This document shows positions 30,383 through 38,621 of a DNA stretch of 64,000 nt, one piece after another (position 1 is the stretch's first letter; each line of letters starts with the position of its first letter). The notes beneath the pieces are model-generated. The model was not told the origin of the DNA. It did not search any database and was given only the letters and a program-made list of their open reading frames with translations. The DNA is from Pseudomonas agarici (GTDB lineage Bacteria > Pseudomonadota > Gammaproteobacteria > Pseudomonadales > Pseudomonadaceae): NCBI RefSeq assembly GCF_900109755.1, contig NZ_FOAR01000010.1:62001-126000 (forward strand), written 5' to 3'. The translations under genes and the position numbers were made by a program.

Positions 30383-31042
30383 TCAACGAACCGGAGGCAA
30401 TCGCACCTTGCCGGTCCGGCATTGGCTGTTCACGCCCTTGCCGCAGGATGCGTATTCCAAGTCCCGATGCAGGCACACCCTCACCTCCGACAGTTGCGGG
30501 CCGCTACAACTCACCGACACCCCATCGTTCGGCATGCCTGGATTGCTCTGCCGGAACAACTGGGCGATTTCCTCGGCGGAGAACTCCCGCACCTGCGTGG
30601 AGGGTTGCAATGCATCGGGAATCCGTACCTTGCCCAATGCCCGATCGGTGGTGTCCAGATAAGCGCTGGCGCCCAGGCCGCTGCAGGTGCCGTGTTTTTT
30701 CCACTCATGCTTCATCAGCTGGGCCGTCGGAAACAGCGTCAGGCCCTGTTGACGCTGCTCGACCGACAAGGGAGTCAACGGCGCGCAATTCTGCGGCCAA
30801 CCGCCCTGTGCGTATTGCGGCCAAAGGCCGTGAAGCACAAAGCCGTAGCCCTTGCCGGTGCATTGTGCGCTGCCGGCATGGGTCAGGCAGAATGTCGGCG
30901 ACCAGGACAATGCCAGCAGGTAATAGTCGAACTCACCGGCCTGCCCGCGTTGCTTGTCCTTTCTGGAAGATTGCTGGTCCGCCCAGACACCACCCCCCAG
31001 CGATACCAATAAAAAAGCCAGTACCACGCAGATCAATTTCAT
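30383..31042 (-). CDS. Secreted ribonuclease T2 family enzyme
   Basis: A 219-residue protein with a signal peptide (LICVVLAFLLVSLGGGVWA). Both conserved active-site segments are present: FVLHGLWPQ at 68-76 (His71) and KHEWKKHGTC at 111-120 (His112, Glu113, Lys116, His117). Several cysteines (for example in FCLTHAGSAQCTG) suit a disulphide-bonded periplasmic enzyme. T2 RNases cleave RNA with little base preference through 2',3'-cyclic phosphates. Bacterial members such as RNase I scavenge RNA in the periplasm. It is followed by an A+T-rich gap upstream (31043-31226) that holds its promoter. Confidence 0.92.
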   Translation of the reverse strand: MKLICVVLAFLLVSLGGGVWADQQSSRKDKQRGQAGEFDYYLLALSWSPTFCLTHAGSAQCTGKGYGFVLHGLWPQYAQGGWPQNCAPLTPLSVEQRQQGLTLFPTAQLMKHEWKKHGTCSGLGASAYLDTTDRALGKVRIPDALQPSTQVREFSAEEIAQLFRQSNPGMPNDGVSVSCSGPQLSEVRVCLHRDLEYASCGKGVNSQCRTGKVRLPPVR

Positions 31043-31226
31043 GCTGATGTCCTATACCTTGTAAGAATGGGTTCTCCTTCACCCCTGACTCTAATCACGA
31101 CTCAGCACCCATTGTGTTAAATAAATTATTAATACCCCTTACAAAACAGTAACATTTGATAAAATTGTCAGTCGTCCAAGGTCTAATGGCAGTGGCCATA
31201 TCGAGCGGCAACCGGGCCGTTCGCCG

Positions 31227-32504
31227 TCAGGTCGACAGCGAGTAAATCAACGCAGAAATCGCCACCAGGCCCACCAGTGTCACGAACACATTGGAGATCT
31301 GCCCGGAGTACTGACGCATGGCGGGCACCCGACGGATTGCATACATCGGCATAAGGAACAACAGCGCCGCGATAATCGGCCCACCGAGGGTCTCGATCAT
31401 GCCAAGGATGCTCGGGTTCAGGGTTGCCACCAGCCAGCAGATCAGCAGCATGAACGCGGCCGTCATGCGGTCCAGGGCCTTGGCCCCCGGCTTGCGGCCA
31501 CTCTTGGCCACCAGCCCCTTGAGGCCTTCGCTGGCGCCGATATAGTGCCCCAGGAATGATTTGGCGATGGCCACAAAGGCAATCAGCGGCGCGGCAAAGG
31601 TAATGGTCGGGTTGCTGAAGTGGTTGGCAAGATAGGACAGGATCGACAGGTTCTGCGCCTTGGCCTCAGCTAATTGCGCCGGCGACAGGGTCAGCACGCA
31701 GCTGAATACGAAGAACAGCACCATCACCACCATCAGGCCGTGAGCCCGGGCCAGGATCAGGCTGCTGCGCGCTTGGGCATGCACGCCATAACGACGCTTC
31801 TGGTCAACCGCAAAGGCGGAAATGATCGGCGAATGGTTGAACGAAAACACCATCACCGGAATCGCCAGCCACAGCGTGTGCAACAACGCCGAGGGTTGCG
31901 GCAAGCTGTCGGCAGTGGCGAGAATGCCGCCATTCCAGTGGGGAATCAGAAACACTGCGAGAAACAGCAAGGCAATTATGAACGGGTAAACCATCATACT
32001 CATGGCCTTGACGATCACCTGCTCGCCGCAACGCACCACCGCCAGCAGGCCGAGGATCAACACCAGGGACAGAATGGCTCGCGGCGGCGGCGTGATCTGC
32101 AACTGGTGTTCGAGGAAACTGCCCACGGTGTTGGTCAGGGCGACGCTGTAGATCAACAGGATCGGGAAGATCGCGAAGAAATACAGCAAGGTGATCAACG
32201 CCCCGGCCGTCAAGCCGAAATGCTCTTCCACCACTTCGGTGATGTCCGCGCCGTCGCGCCCGGAGAGCACGAAGCGGGTCAAGCCACGGTGGGCGTAGAA
32301 GGTCATGGGGAACGCCAGCAGCGCCAGGATCAACAGCGGCCAGAAGCCACCCAACCCCGCGTTGATCGGCAGAAACAGGGTCCCGGCACCGACCGCCGTG
32401 CCGAACAGGCCCAGCATCCAAGTGGTGTCGTGGCGGCTCCCGTTGCTCAGTGAAGCGGATGCCGATTCATAGCGTTCGTCGGCGTTGTTGGCCTGGTCAT
32501 TCAT
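31227..32504 (-). CDS. HAAAP-family amino acid permease (SdaC/TdcC-like)
   Basis: A 425-residue inner-membrane protein with about 11 hydrophobic segments. The first segment contains TAVGAGTLFLPINAGLGGFW, the family signature. KSFLGHYIGASEGLKGLV is also typical of serine/threonine permeases of the hydroxy and aromatic amino acid permease family. It probably imports serine or threonine by proton symport; the exact substrate is inference. It is the last core gene before the IS-bounded island and its start faces the IS remnant, 172 bp away. Confidence 0.88.
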   Translation of the reverse strand: MNDQANNADERYESASASLSNGSRHDTTWMLGLFGTAVGAGTLFLPINAGLGGFWPLLILALLAFPMTFYAHRGLTRFVLSGRDGADITEVVEEHFGLTAGALITLLYFFAIFPILLIYSVALTNTVGSFLEHQLQITPPPRAILSLVLILGLLAVVRCGEQVIVKAMSMMVYPFIIALLFLAVFLIPHWNGGILATADSLPQPSALLHTLWLAIPVMVFSFNHSPIISAFAVDQKRRYGVHAQARSSLILARAHGLMVVMVLFFVFSCVLTLSPAQLAEAKAQNLSILSYLANHFSNPTITFAAPLIAFVAIAKSFLGHYIGASEGLKGLVAKSGRKPGAKALDRMTAAFMLLICWLVATLNPSILGMIETLGGPIIAALLFLMPMYAIRRVPAMRQYSGQISNVFVTLVGLVAISALIYSLST

Positions 32505-32676
32505 CCGGTCGAATCTCCGTTAGCCGGTCATTACCACGCGACCGGAGCAGAAAAAACGCGTCACAGGCAGTGCCCCGGCCATAAGAGGGGCGCGATTGTC
32601 CGGGATTAAGCTTAAGAAGCAAAGGGTTAGCTGAGCAACGGTCGATTGTGCCAGTGTTTCTGGGGATTCCTGTACG

Positions 32677-32706
32677 TGGACTTGCCCCTACCAGAAGACC
32701 GGACAC
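32677..32706 (-). repeat. IS2-like terminal inverted repeat
   Basis: TGGACTTGCCCCTACCAGAA, then GACCGGACAC, closely follows the right end of IS2 as I recall it (TGGATTTGCCCCTATATTTC). It lies ten bases after the transposase stop, as in intact IS2. No matching second end is seen at the other side, which agrees with a truncated element. Confidence 0.6.
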
Positions 32707-32716
32707 CAACTCCCCG

Positions 32717-33340
32717 TTAAATTGATGCGGCTGCCAAGCGCCTAAATTCTCTCGGCGACCGATATTTCAAGGCGCTGTGTGGATGCTGCTCGTTGTAATG
32801 CTCGAAGGCAATCGTCAGATTGCGCAAGGTCGTTTCTCGATCCGGTTTGGGCATATGAGCCACATAATCACGCTTGATCGTCTTCGCGAAACTCTCCGCC
32901 ATACCGTTGCTCTGCGGGCTGCGCACGGGTGTAGTCACCGGCTCCAAGCCGATCTGGCGAGCAAACTGACACGTCTGCTCGGCGATATAGACCGAGCCGT
33001 TATCGCTCAACCATTGCACCGGCGTGCTCGGTAGTTGATCCCCAAATCGCTTCTCCACACTTTCCAACATCAAGTCTCGGATGTCATCGCCGCTGTAGCC
33101 TGTCGGGCTGGCGACCCAGCCAATGGCTTCGCGGTCACAGCAATCCAGCGCGAAGGTCACGCTCAACTTCGCACCGTCGTCGCAGCGGAACTCGAAGCCG
33201 TCCGAGCACCAGCGGGTATCACTGGTCATGACCGCGATTCGGCCTTCATGCCTGCGCTGGACGCCGGGCTGCTTTACGCGTCGTTGTAGCAGCAGATTGT
33301 GATCGCGCATGACGCGACCGCCTGGCCCAGCTAGTCAACC
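32717..33340 (-). pseudogene. IS2-like transposase OrfB, N-terminally truncated (IS3 family)
   Basis: The frame reads 197 residues from ATG 33310 and is open for ten codons more. It is strongly like the C-terminal two thirds of IS2 Orf[10 protein letters not shown] with the first catalytic Asp, [22 protein letters not shown] with the second Asp, [20 protein letters not shown] with the Glu, and [16 protein letters not shown]. About 95 N-terminal residues are missing, cut off where it meets sequence from another element at about 33340-33366. The catalytic triad is intact but the protein should not act alone. Confidence 0.85.
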
Positions 33341-33365
33341 AGTAACTGATGTTCTGGCAACAATG

Positions 33366-33864
33366 TCAGTTGTCTTCGTTGTCGGTCCCCCAGTAGTCGT
33401 TGAGCTTTTTTCGCAGTATCAACAACGCGGCTGTTCCAGCGAGCGCCTTGTCTTTGCGGCGCAGTTCGCGCTTAAGTTCGTGGATACGTTTCTTGTCTTT
33501 GAGCGCCTGCTCCCACTCTTCTTTTTGCAGAGCCTTTTGCGATTTCTGGCCGGTGATGAAGGCTTGTCGCCAGGCCGTGATTTGCTCGGGGTAAAGGCTT
33601 TTGCGGCGGCAATACTCGCCCAGTTCGATCTCGGACAAACCGGACGCTTCAAGCGCGACAGCAAACTTGGTTTCGACTGACCAGTTCTCGGTCAGTTGCT
33701 TGTTTTCGGACACTGTATTTCCTTCAGAGCTGAGCTGCTTGCGCCAGTTGGACAAAGACATTTCGCCGCCCCTTCGCGCCGGGAAACCTCGGCCATCGAC
33801 AGGTTCAGCGGGGAAGCATCATCTTGAGTAATGCGGCTCTGCGTTCAGGTGAATAGTACGGCAC
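33366..33864 (-). pseudogene. IS3-family OrfA of a second element, frameshifted
   Basis: The longest frame (33366-33761, 131 residues) has WSVETKFAVALEASGLSEIE, YCRRKSLYPEQITAWRQAF and a coiled-coil end with LLILRKKLNDYWG, typical of a common Pseudomonas IS OrfA and unlike IS2 OrfA. Upstream the same protein continues in two other frames: VPYYSPERRAALLKMMLP from about 33864, then PLNLSMAEVSRREGAAK, so two single-base losses break it. Its own OrfB is absent; the IS2-like tail follows instead. Confidence 0.75.
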
Positions 33865-34205
33865 GACCAGTCTCTTTCCGTCCCCGATATGCTTTTTTAG
33901 GAAAGTTCGCAGAGGCGACAACTATCCTGACACGGAGGCCTGTCGCCAAGGACGTTGAGAACGCGAGTAAAAGCAGTTAAGACCTATCAAATCGCTGGAT
34001 TGATCAGGTAGTTTTTTATAAGATCAACAGAGCAAGGCTCTCGGGCGTCAACCATGCTCGATCCTTGGATTTAACTACACCATATGATCTGGGAAAAAAC
34101 ACCTATTAAGTCAATATTTATATGCTAGGTGTTACATGGCAGCTATCTGTAGCAGCTAGTTAAAAACGACATAATTTGATGCACATATTTGGGGAACAGG
34201 GAAAG
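33865..34205. other. IS terminus and leader of the defence genes
   Basis: GACAACTATCCTGACA ending at 33932 looks like the outer end of the second IS (minus strand TGTCAGGATAGTTGTCGCC). From about 33960 the DNA turns A+T-rich. No gene is seen. It carries an inverted repeat at 34098-34133 and should contain the promoter for the ATPase gene. Confidence 0.5.
34098..34133. promoter_or_regulatory. Inverted repeat upstream of the ATPase gene
   Basis: AACACCTA (34098-34105) and TAGGTGTT (34126-34133) are perfect 8-bp mirror halves separated by 20 bases of very A+T-rich DNA that contains a TATTTATAT stretch. The centre is about 90 bp before the chosen start. Spacing of about 28 bp between half-site centres suits a dimeric regulator; a plain hairpin is the alternative. 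Confidence 0.45.
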
Positions 34206-36104
34206 ATGTTGAACTTGAGGGAAGAGCTAGCCAAGCTTGAATTGACTCGTGGAAAATATGAAAAAATATTCCCTGGTTATATCACCCATATACGGTTTCC
34301 CCGATATAAAAATATTGTAGATGACACTCGCCTCGATTTCACCTTCCCAATTACAGCTTTGGTAGGAGTAAACGGATCAGGTAAGACCTCGGTACTGAAT
34401 GCTCTGTATGGTGCCCCTGCTCGAAAATCTACAGGGCAGTATTGGTTCAGCACTAAAGTCGATCCTATCGAGGAAGGTGAAGGCAGCCCGAGTCGATTTA
34501 TTTATGGTCATCAAAATCCGACGCTCAAGGCAGTAGTAGAAACCAGAAAGGCTCGAGTGAGGAAATTTAGAGACGGCCGTCTTGACCCGAACTATTGGGA
34601 GCCAACAAAAGAAAGCCCGGGCGACGACATGGTCGAGCCCGCACTAAAGCAGGGAAAAAAATACATAGGGCGCAGCAAGGATAGATGGAATCCCGTTATG
34701 CGAAAAGTGCTCTACATTAACTTTCGAAAAGAAATAAGCGCGTTTGATAAATATTTTTATTTTGGTAAAAATCCAGCATTACAAACTAGTGCTAAGCCTA
34801 TGCCAGTAGAACCGATGAAAGATGCCAGCGCCAAAGTCGCTGACGCGAGTCCTAAAAAGCCTAATCCACGCCGTATAATAAACAAAAAAGATCAGGTCAG
34901 GCATGATGCCGAGTTGCTATCTCGAGTGATTGCAGCAGGTGATACATCGTATCTTTACCGAAATCGTAAAGTAGCCACAGAGAATCGGCTACTAAATCAA
35001 GAAGAACTTAAAACTGTAAGTTTCGTGTTAGGCAGAGACTATGAGGAGGCGCGCTGGATTCGGCATCGGCTATTCAAGGGGGATGGTGGGCTTAGCATCG
35101 TATTCAAAACAAAACATGGAAGGTACTCCGAGGCCTTTGCAGGTAGTGGAGAAGTTGCAGTAACCAGTTGTGTTGTTCAGGTTCTCGGGACCACAAAAGG
35201 TACCTTGATATTACTCGATGAGCCCGAGGTCTCTTTGCATCCAGGTGCGCAAGAACGATTACTCGCGTTTTTGGCGTGCAGAGCTCGCAGCTGGCAGCTC
35301 CAGATTGTATTTTCAACGCACTCGCCTCACTTGGTTGCTGCATTACCTGATGATGCCATTAAAACCTTCCATCAGCTGGATGATGGGCGGTTTTCTGTTA
35401 TTCCGTCGACGCATCCCTATGCAGCTTTCCGACGACTGGGAGCAGAAGATGGAGGCCGAGTTCGCGTTATAGTAGAAGACCGTCTAGCCAAGGAAGTAGT
35501 ACAACAGGCCCTGCTTACCCTCTCCGATGACGCAGAACGGCGAGTATTTAACGTTGAGTACCCCAGCGGCGGCGCGGACACGATTCTGATGTATCAGATC
35601 CCTGTGTTGATTGATACACCAATGCATACATTGGTTCTTCTTGATGGGGATAAACGCCGAGTAAACGAATTTATTGATCCAAGTGCAATTCCTGAATCTC
35701 AAAACTCAACTCTTACACAGATCATAAAAGACTCTGTGGGTCTTGAGCCTCGCTTGATCGTCGATGGTGGAGCAGGAGGTGGGAATACGCTGCAACTATT
35801 CAATGCCCAAAGAAAATATTTAGCTTGGATTCGGAAGAATGTGGAATTCATTCCCACGCAGTCCCCGGAGGAATTGGTGCTCCGTGCCGCAGGTAAGGCC
35901 GACCCAAAAGCATTGACCTCACTTGAGCATAAGGATACCTTAAGGCATTTGGTGGAAGAATTATTTGGAAAGGATGTAACCAATGAACGAACAGATGAAT
36001 TTGGTGTGACATTGCTGGCTACCAATAGATCGACTTCTAAAGAAATTCATGAACTTGCCCAGATTCTTAAGAGCTATCTGGCGTCAGCTCAAAAAATCAC
36101 ATAG
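34206..36104 (+). CDS. OLD-like ATPase with TOPRIM nuclease domain (candidate defence effector)
   Basis: A 632-residue protein. The ABC-like ATPase has a P-loop GVNGSGKTS near residue 54, a long charged insert (about 90-260), FAGSGEVAV near 313 in the signature position, Walker B LILLDEPEVSLHPG near 335 and the H-loop FSTHSPH near 369. After it comes a TOPRIM-like part: VRVIVEDRLAKEVV near 419 (acidic switch) and LVLLDGDKR near 476 (DxD-type motif). This order is that of OLD-family nucleases and related defence proteins (Gabija GajA, PARIS). I chose ATG 34206 because GGGGAACAGGGAAAG precedes it; TTG 34176 and ATG 34179 lack a site. It is A+T-rich unlike its neighbours and 45 bases ahead of the methyltransferase gene, probably one operon. 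Confidence 0.8.
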   Translation: MLNLREELAKLELTRGKYEKIFPGYITHIRFPRYKNIVDDTRLDFTFPITALVGVNGSGKTSVLNALYGAPARKSTGQYWFSTKVDPIEEGEGSPSRFIYGHQNPTLKAVVETRKARVRKFRDGRLDPNYWEPTKESPGDDMVEPALKQGKKYIGRSKDRWNPVMRKVLYINFRKEISAFDKYFYFGKNPALQTSAKPMPVEPMKDASAKVADASPKKPNPRRIINKKDQVRHDAELLSRVIAAGDTSYLYRNRKVATENRLLNQEELKTVSFVLGRDYEEARWIRHRLFKGDGGLSIVFKTKHGRYSEAFAGSGEVAVTSCVVQVLGTTKGTLILLDEPEVSLHPGAQERLLAFLACRARSWQLQIVFSTHSPHLVAALPDDAIKTFHQLDDGRFSVIPSTHPYAAFRRLGAEDGGRVRVIVEDRLAKEVVQQALLTLSDDAERRVFNVEYPSGGADTILMYQIPVLIDTPMHTLVLLDGDKRRVNEFIDPSAIPESQNSTLTQIIKDSVGLEPRLIVDGGAGGGNTLQLFNAQRKYLAWIRKNVEFIPTQSPEELVLRAAGKADPKALTSLEHKDTLRHLVEELFGKDVTNERTDEFGVTLLATNRSTSKEIHELAQILKSYLASAQKIT

Positions 36105-36149
36105 ATTACCAAATATTGCGATTATTGATGTATAAATTGGTTTTATGAT

Positions 36150-37205
36150 ATGATAAGTACTCTGGGAAATATTGATCAACGATTGTACGCCATAGATCTA
36201 TTTAGTGGTTGCGGTGGATTGACTCTTGGCTTGAAGAAGGCTGGTTTTGCAGTCCTCGCCGCAGTGGAAATTGATCACAAAGCGCAAGCGACTTATAAGC
36301 TTAATCACTCCAAAGTCCGCCTTTACAAACAAGATATACGAACATTAGATCCTTATCAGCTACTGCATGATATCGGAATGCAACCAGGGGATTTAGATCT
36401 ACTTGCAGGTTGTCCTCCATGCCAAGGTTTTTCTCGCTTGCGCACCAAGAATCAGCAAATATCTGTTCAAGATGATCGAAATGATCTTGTAAGTGATTTC
36501 TTCAGGTTCGTAGAAGTTATGAAACCTAAGGCCATCATGCTGGAGAATGTACCTGCTCTAGCGAAAGATCCTGGATTTCTCGCGCTATGTAAAAAACTTG
36601 AGACCCTTACATATAAAATCGTCGTAAACGTATTGGATACCGCGGACTATTCAGTACCTCAAAGGCGTAAACGATTGATTATGTTAGCTTCTCTTGTACA
36701 CACCCCTGCGCTAGCGAGCAAATCCTTAAAGCGGGTTACAGTTCGCGAGGCGTTGAGGAGACTGGAAAGCCCGAAGCTGACTAAAGATACACTTCATGCT
36801 GTAGGGGAAAACCGCACACCTGAAGTTCGTCAGCTGATTTCTTTGATTCCGAAAAATGGTGGTAGTCGTAAAGATTTACCAGATCAATACAAGTTAGAGT
36901 GCCATAAAAAATCCGATGGATTCAACGATGTATATGGGCGAATGGCTTGGGATGAGGTGTCGCCTACCATTACTAGCGGTTGCCACAATCCCTCTAAAGG
37001 CAGGTTTCTTCATCCCGCAGAAGACCGAACAATTACGCTTAGGGAAGCGGCAATTCTTCAGGGCTTCCCCCTGCGCTATAAATTTGACGTGAGCCATGGA
37101 AAAGAATCCATCGCTTTGATGATTGGTAACGCACTTCCACCGCCGTTCATTGCAGCCCACGCAGGTGCACTGGGCGAAGGCCTGAGAAACGCGCATATTT
37201 CCTGA
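36150..37205 (+). CDS. C5-cytosine DNA methyltransferase (Dcm family)
   Basis: A 351-residue enzyme with the ordered C5-methyltransferase motifs: AIDLFSGCGGLTLGLKKAGF near 14 (motif I, SAM binding), GCPPCQGFSRL near 87 (motif IV, catalytic Cys91), MLENVPAL near 130 (motif VI), PQRRKRLIMLA near 170 (motif VIII) and IGNALPPPF near 328 (motif X). The target-recognition region lies between VIII and IX, about 200-290. No classical restriction endonuclease gene is next to it. The partner is the OLD-like ATPase upstream, so the methyl mark may tell self from foreign DNA for that protein. It is A+T-rich like its neighbour. The ribosome-binding site is poor, suggesting coupling or low expression. Confidence 0.92.
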   Translation: MISTLGNIDQRLYAIDLFSGCGGLTLGLKKAGFAVLAAVEIDHKAQATYKLNHSKVRLYKQDIRTLDPYQLLHDIGMQPGDLDLLAGCPPCQGFSRLRTKNQQISVQDDRNDLVSDFFRFVEVMKPKAIMLENVPALAKDPGFLALCKKLETLTYKIVVNVLDTADYSVPQRRKRLIMLASLVHTPALASKSLKRVTVREALRRLESPKLTKDTLHAVGENRTPEVRQLISLIPKNGGSRKDLPDQYKLECHKKSDGFNDVYGRMAWDEVSPTITSGCHNPSKGRFLHPAEDRTITLREAAILQGFPLRYKFDVSHGKESIALMIGNALPPPFIAAHAGALGEGLRNAHIS

Positions 37206-37325
37206 CTGTTTTGAATACTGTGATGCGTTCGGTCTCTTCGGTGAAGGCTCAGAACTGCACACGTCACATCCAACAGGTTGCGTGCTGGTTTGGTTACGGA
37301 ATCGCGCACCTAAACAGCATTTACT

Positions 37326-37406
37326 AGCGTATTGATACGCTGGCCCGTCAGGTCGCCTGTAGCCAAGTTTATTCATGTGCCCATGGGGATGCAAGGTGCA
37401 TGGGCA
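37326..37406. terminator. Paired hairpins between convergent island genes
   Basis: Two perfect inverted repeats lie in the 223-bp gap: AGCGTAT-TG-ATACGCT (37326-37341) and TGCCCATG/CATGGGCA (37378-37385 with 37399-37406). The genes on both sides point into the gap, so the second is a good place for a two-way stop, although no T-run follows. The first is short in the loop and could be an operator. Confidence 0.45.
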
Positions 37407-37428
37407 TGCGGGGAGTGTATCTCAGGGG

Positions 37429-38241
37429 TTAAGACTCACCAAGGAGAGCAGTAAATTCGATCCCCTTGGGACGTATCCAAAGCTTCCCGTTTTTAGCTGA
37501 TTTCCTCAGCGTTCCGAAAACCAAAAAATGCATACCGTCTAGTTGGTCGGTTGTCATTTTATGATGGGCGAGGAAAGGTTTTAAATCTTCTCGCTCGATA
37601 AGGACACTAACATCGTCTTTAAATCCGGTGTTGATCCATTGAGGTCCGCCGTACCCCTGTTTAGTGTCAAGAATATCCCCCCAAAACCCCCTGAACTCGC
37701 CCACGTGATCGTCATTTACATCTGAGAAGTTCATGAACAAGTCTTTGACTCGATAGGTTCCAACGTCAGGTAGCTCAACGGTTTGCTCAGATTGCCGAAA
37801 CGACCCAGAATAAATCAAGTTTTTGAGGATTGGCCGAAGCCGCCTGTGCGACACCGAATTTTTGCGGCCCCCCGTTCCATTATATCGACCACCACTGGAA
37901 CCTCCGTTACCGCTAGTTTCAGGATCACCATTGGTTTGTCCAACTTGACTATGCTTAAGATCGAGAACGATATGATCCCCGGGGTTGTGCAACATGTCCT
38001 TGTCATCGCCGCCGCCTTCGCCTCGCTCTGATTCAGGTGCTGCTAGAAAGCAGCTCAGGTGAGGACGCGCTCGAAAATGCGGGCCTTGACCGCTCTTGGC
38101 CTCCTTCACAAATAAGGCCCTTGTTCCGCATTTAGTGCAGACCAAGTTGCGTCTTTTTGAAGCAAGCTCAGATGGCGGGAGCTTGGCGAATTTCGAGGCA
38201 TAATATTCAATGCCATCGAGCGTACATTTAGCGATATCCAT
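37429..38241 (-). CDS. Zinc-ribbon protein of unknown function in the island
   Basis: A 270-residue protein I do not recognise. Residues 31-66 hold a likely zinc site: Cys35-x2-Cys38 (LVCTKCGTRALFV), His55 (GPHFRARPH) and His61-x2-Cys64. This resembles the small Zn modules of CoiA-like and other DNA-linked proteins. Residues 95-130 are Gly/Asn/Ser-rich and probably disordered. The last 140 residues form a separate domain (DVGTYRVKDLFMNFSDVNDD ... FLVFGTLRKSAKNGKLWIRP). I start at ATG 38241 because GGAGGAATCGCTA gives an excellent site; the frame is open 28 codons further. It is convergent to the methyltransferase gene. No HNH or PD-(D/E)xK motif is evident. Confidence 0.7.
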   Translation of the reverse strand: MDIAKCTLDGIEYYASKFAKLPPSELASKRRNLVCTKCGTRALFVKEAKSGQGPHFRARPHLSCFLAAPESERGEGGGDDKDMLHNPGDHIVLDLKHSQVGQTNGDPETSGNGGSSGGRYNGTGGRKNSVSHRRLRPILKNLIYSGSFRQSEQTVELPDVGTYRVKDLFMNFSDVNDDHVGEFRGFWGDILDTKQGYGGPQWINTGFKDDVSVLIEREDLKPFLAHHKMTTDQLDGMHFLVFGTLRKSAKNGKLWIRPKGIEFTALLGES

Positions 38242-38249
38242 TAGCGATT

Positions 38250-38585
38250 CCTCCAATTCGTGCAAGAGGAATAACAGAAACTCAGTGGCTTGGCGACCGA
38301 TCTCAACGTGCAGATTGCCGGACATCTCAACGAATGCTTGCTGACCACGGCAGCGGTTTCTTTATGTTTACGTTCGCCCAGGCTGCTGGGGCCAGCAACG
38401 ATAGTCGCGGCATCGATAAATGCCTTGAACCGAGTCAAGCCCTCTTCGTCCTGGCACGTGGCGCGACGGTATTCCACTGTTGCCGGGGCGATCTTTCTGG
38501 CCTAGGTGGCAGAGAGCACCATTGCCCCTGCAACGACCTTGAGCAAAGATGCAAAGAAATCGGCCTCATCTATTGATAAACTGTA
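38250..38585 (-). pseudogene. Decayed coding sequence at the right edge of the island
   Basis: Read on the minus strand one continuous frame gives SIDEADFFASLLKVVAGAMV, a TAG stop, ARKIAPATVEYRRATCQDEE, GLTRFKAFIDAATIVAG and onward. Base use here is G+C-rich like the core genome, unlike the island genes. It looks like the tail of an ancestral gene broken by a point stop and by the island insertion. I cannot name the family. The 297 bp between the zinc-ribbon start region and the DUF4946 gene otherwise hold nothing clear. Confidence 0.35.
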
Positions 38586-38621
38586 ACGATTGATCTCAAT
38601 CTTCCTTGTCAGTGCCTGTCC

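Noticed and set aside
34206..37205. Gabija or PARIS as the name for the island genes
   Set aside because: Gabija needs a UvrD-like helicase gene and PARIS an AriA/AriB pair; here the partner is a cytosine methyltransferase.
37429..38241. HNH or PD-(D/E)xK restriction endonuclease
   Set aside because: The Cys/His pattern is that of a zinc ribbon and I find no HNH or PD-(D/E)xK spacing in the frame.
38290..38576. Plus-strand short frames at the island edge
   Set aside because: They are antisense to a longer decayed frame with better codon use.
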